From Microbacterium sp. (GTDB taxonomy: Bacteria; Actinomycetota; Actinomycetes; Actinomycetales; Microbacteriaceae): a stretch of 7,191 nt of DNA. This document shows positions 6,133 through 7,191 of this stretch, in pieces. The stretch lies in assembly GCA_003248845.1 (NCBI GenBank), contig QFPD01000098.1, positions 1 through 7,191 on the forward strand. Direction: 5' to 3'. The translations under genes and the position numbers were made by a program. Numbering within the stretch: the first letter of the stretch is position 1; every line of letters begins with the position of its first letter. The notes under the pieces are model-generated. The model worked only from the letters and a program-made list of their open reading frames with translations, was not told the origin of the DNA and made no database searches.

Positions 6133-6942
6133 GTGAGAGCAGTACCCCGCGCCTGGCATTTCGTAGCGACCGCCGTCGCGCTCGCCGTGCTGCTCGCCGG
6201 GTCGTACCTGTTCTTTGTGCAGGGCTACATGGGGCAGCTGATCGACGAGCAGGCGCGCGCGGGGGCGCAGTTCGCCGTCGTCGCGCAGGCGTCGAATCTG
6301 CTGGATGCCGTGCCGGTGCTGAGCGCCGGACTCGTTCTGATCGCGGTCGTGCTCGGCGCGATCCGACGGCAGGGAGCGGCGACGGTCGTCGCGCTCGTCG
6401 TGGTCGCGGCGGCGAATCTGACGACGCAGATGCTGAAGCATGAACTCCTCACACGCCCCTACAACGGGGCGACGGGGGAGTGGCACAACTCATTCCCCTC
6501 GGGGCATACCACCGTGATCGTGTCGGCGGTGTTCGCGTTGTTCCTCGTCAGTGCGCCGCGGCTGCGCGCGTTGATCGCGGCGGTGGGGTCGCTTGCGATC
6601 GTCGCTGTCGGGGCGCTTCTGGTTGCGAGTCAGTGGCACCGGCCGAGCGACATCGTTGCCGGGGTGCTCGTGGTCGCGATCTATGTCTTTCTCGGCGGCG
6701 CGGTGCTCGCGCGGGTGCGCCCGGCAGCGCCGTCGGGCCCGCGCACGGGTGTCGCCGGCACGATCGCCCTGCTGGTGCTCGCTGCGGCCGCTGCGACGGC
6801 GGCACTCACACTGGCGTATCTGACGGCGGATGCCTCGACCGAGGGCTCTGCGGCGGCGACGGCGGCCGGGTTCGTCGCGATTGCCGCGGCGACCGGCGGT
6901 ACCACCGTCTTGGCATCCCGTCTGTTCCGACGCGTCGGCTGA
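6133..6942 (+). CDS. PAP2-family membrane phosphatase
   Basis: This is a 269-residue polytopic membrane protein of the type 2 phosphatidic acid phosphatase superfamily, which dephosphorylates lipid phosphates such as undecaprenyl pyrophosphate or phosphatidate at the outer face of the membrane. Motif 1 is K102-HELLT-R108-P109, motif 2 is NSFPSGH (119-125) with H125, and motif 3 is SQWHRPSDIVAG (166-177) with H169 as the probable nucleophile and D173 as its partner. Motif 1 has five rather than six residues between Lys and Arg, and motif 3 lacks the canonical Arg six residues before the His. Hydrophobic segments lie near 10-30, 57-77, 80-97, 127-141, 147-165, 174-192, 213-234 and 246-264, so there may be two helices beyond the six-helix core. 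GTG 6133 is chosen because it directly precedes RAVPRAW and TM1; the frame is open to 6019, but that overlaps poxB. The substrate cannot be told from sequence. Confidence 0.88.
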   Translation: MRAVPRAWHFVATAVALAVLLAGSYLFFVQGYMGQLIDEQARAGAQFAVVAQASNLLDAVPVLSAGLVLIAVVLGAIRRQGAATVVALVVVAAANLTTQMLKHELLTRPYNGATGEWHNSFPSGHTTVIVSAVFALFLVSAPRLRALIAAVGSLAIVAVGALLVASQWHRPSDIVAGVLVVAIYVFLGGAVLARVRPAAPSGPRTGVAGTIALLVLAAAAATAALTLAYLTADASTEGSAAATAAGFVAIAAATGGTTVLASRLFRRVG

Positions 6943-6945
6943 CCA

Positions 6946-6969
6946 CGGCCGGGGAGCCGCAGCCGGCCG
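6946..6969 (+). terminator. Possible hairpin after the PAP2 gene
   Basis: CGGCCGG (6946-6952) and CCGGCCG (6963-6969) can form a 7-bp GC stem around a 10-base loop, starting four bases after the stop codon. No T-tract follows. It may end the PAP2 transcript just before the tRNA, but such short GC stems are common here. Confidence 0.25.
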
Positions 6970-6970
6970 G

Positions 6971-6976
6971 TAGACT
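6971..6976 (+). promoter_or_regulatory. Probable -10 element of the tRNA gene
   Basis: TAGACT matches the actinobacterial TANNNT -10 pattern and ends ten bases before the tRNA 5' end, a spacing consistent with a short precursor leader. There is no recognisable -35 at 16-18 bases upstream. Confidence 0.45.
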
Positions 6977-6986
6977 CGACGGGCCC

Positions 6987-7058
6987 GCCTCTGTAGCTCA
7001 GTGGAAGAGCAGGCGCGTCCTAAGCGAATGGTCGGGGGTTCGAATCCCTCCAGGGGCA
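6987..7058 (+). tRNA. tRNA-Arg (anticodon CCT)
   Basis: The sequence folds as a tRNA. The acceptor stem is GCCTCTG/CAGGGGC (one G-T pair). The D arm is GCTC-AGTGGAA-GAGC, with A at position 20, an arginine identity base. The anticodon loop GTCCTAA (7017-7023) has T33 and anticodon CCT at 7019-7021, reading AGG. The variable loop is TGGTC, the T arm is GGGGG-TTCGAAT-CCCTC, and the discriminator is A7058. CC follows at 7059-7060 but the terminal A is not encoded. The anticodon stem GGCGC/GCGAA pairs at only three positions; the two outer pairs are G-A mismatches. That is unusual and could mean a hybrid or decaying gene, although every other arm is sound. Rare-codon AGG decoding fits a high-GC host. 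Confidence 0.88.
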
Positions 7059-7060
7059 CC

Positions 7061-7191
7061 GTTGTTTTTTGCTTTTGAACAGGCGTTTCTTTCGTGGTCA
7101 GACCTCTCAGAATCGCGTTTTGCCCGCTTTTTGCCCGCATTTGAGAACGCTATGAGTCGACGACCGTGGTCTGCGGAGGGCTTCTTTTGAC
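7061..7191. other. Low-GC non-coding segment downstream of the tRNA
   Basis: These 131 bases contain 66 G/C, about 50%, against roughly 70% in the rest of the window. They hold a T6 tract (7065-7070) and a second T run soon after, which may help end the tRNA transcript, and a 10-bp direct repeat at 7118-7138. I see no supportable gene. The composition change right after a tRNA is what the end of an integrated element often looks like, but no integrase or second att copy is visible here. Confidence 0.5.
7118..7138. repeat. Direct repeat TTTTGCCCGC x2
   Basis: TTTTGCCCGC occurs at 7118-7127 and again at 7129-7138, separated by one T. The 11-base period is close to one helical turn, so both copies would face the same side of DNA. 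They lie 60-80 bases after the tRNA end. They could be protein-binding sites such as integrase arm sites, or a chance duplication. Confidence 0.6.

Noticed and set aside
6490..7140. Minus-strand frame with VPLEGFEPPTIRLG
   Set aside because: That string is the classic translation of an antisense tRNA. An in-frame stop lies just upstream of its ATG and the remainder is antisense to the PAP2 gene.
6998..7189. Minus-strand frame open from the right edge for 63 codons, ending inside the antisense tRNA
   Set aside because: It could be the end of an integrase gene entering from the right, but it shows no integrase motif, is Lys/Arg-rich and includes the antisense-tRNA string GAPGGIRTPD. Without sequence to the right I cannot support a gene.
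6480..7190. Plus-strand frame running through the PAP2 gene and the tRNA
   Set aside because: The stretch VAQWKSRRVLSEW is a translated tRNA, a well-known annotation artefact, and the upstream part is an out-of-frame reading of the PAP2 gene.

Overview
The window is GC-rich (roughly 70% by eye) with the dense, mostly G/C-ending codons of an actinobacterium. Protein types (an ImuB-DnaE2 pair, a cysteine-free HesB-like protein, a PAP2 protein with a WHRPSD motif) and frequent 'gatgcc'/'ggcatcc' strings suggest a Microbacterium-like member of the Microbacteriaceae. That placement is an inference.

Layout. (1) 1-436, plus strand: C-terminal end of an ImuB-type Y-family polymerase-like protein. 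(2) 436-3858, plus: complete dnaE2, error-prone DNA polymerase III alpha subunit, sharing one base with the imuB stop codon. Together they are the end of the SOS mutasome cassette; imuA and the LexA-controlled promoter would lie left of the window. (3) A 10-bp inverted repeat spans the dnaE2 stop codon and separates it from (4) a small convergent minus-strand gene, 3897-4178, for a HesB/IscA-fold protein with no cysteines. (5) A 165-base divergent intergenic region, 4179-4343, holds promoter-like elements and an imperfect 18-bp palindrome. (6) 4344-6074, plus: poxB, a quinone-dependent pyruvate dehydrogenase with its C-terminal membrane-binding peptide. (7) 6133-6942, plus: a polytopic PAP2-family phosphatase. 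(8) 6987-7058, plus: a tRNA with anticodon CCT (Arg), followed by about 130 bases of much lower GC (66 of 131 bases) with a 10-bp direct repeat, possibly the edge of an element integrated at the tRNA.

The genes are mostly independent of one another: an SOS translesion/mutagenesis pair, an Fe-S-fold accessory protein, a pyruvate-to-acetate respiratory enzyme and an envelope lipid-phosphate phosphatase. I see no clear new multi-gene system. The items most worth a second look are the Asp-to-Asn change in the DnaE2 PHP metal site, the cysteine-free HesB-like protein, the divergent dyad before poxB, and the tRNA with a mismatched anticodon stem next to an abrupt composition change.
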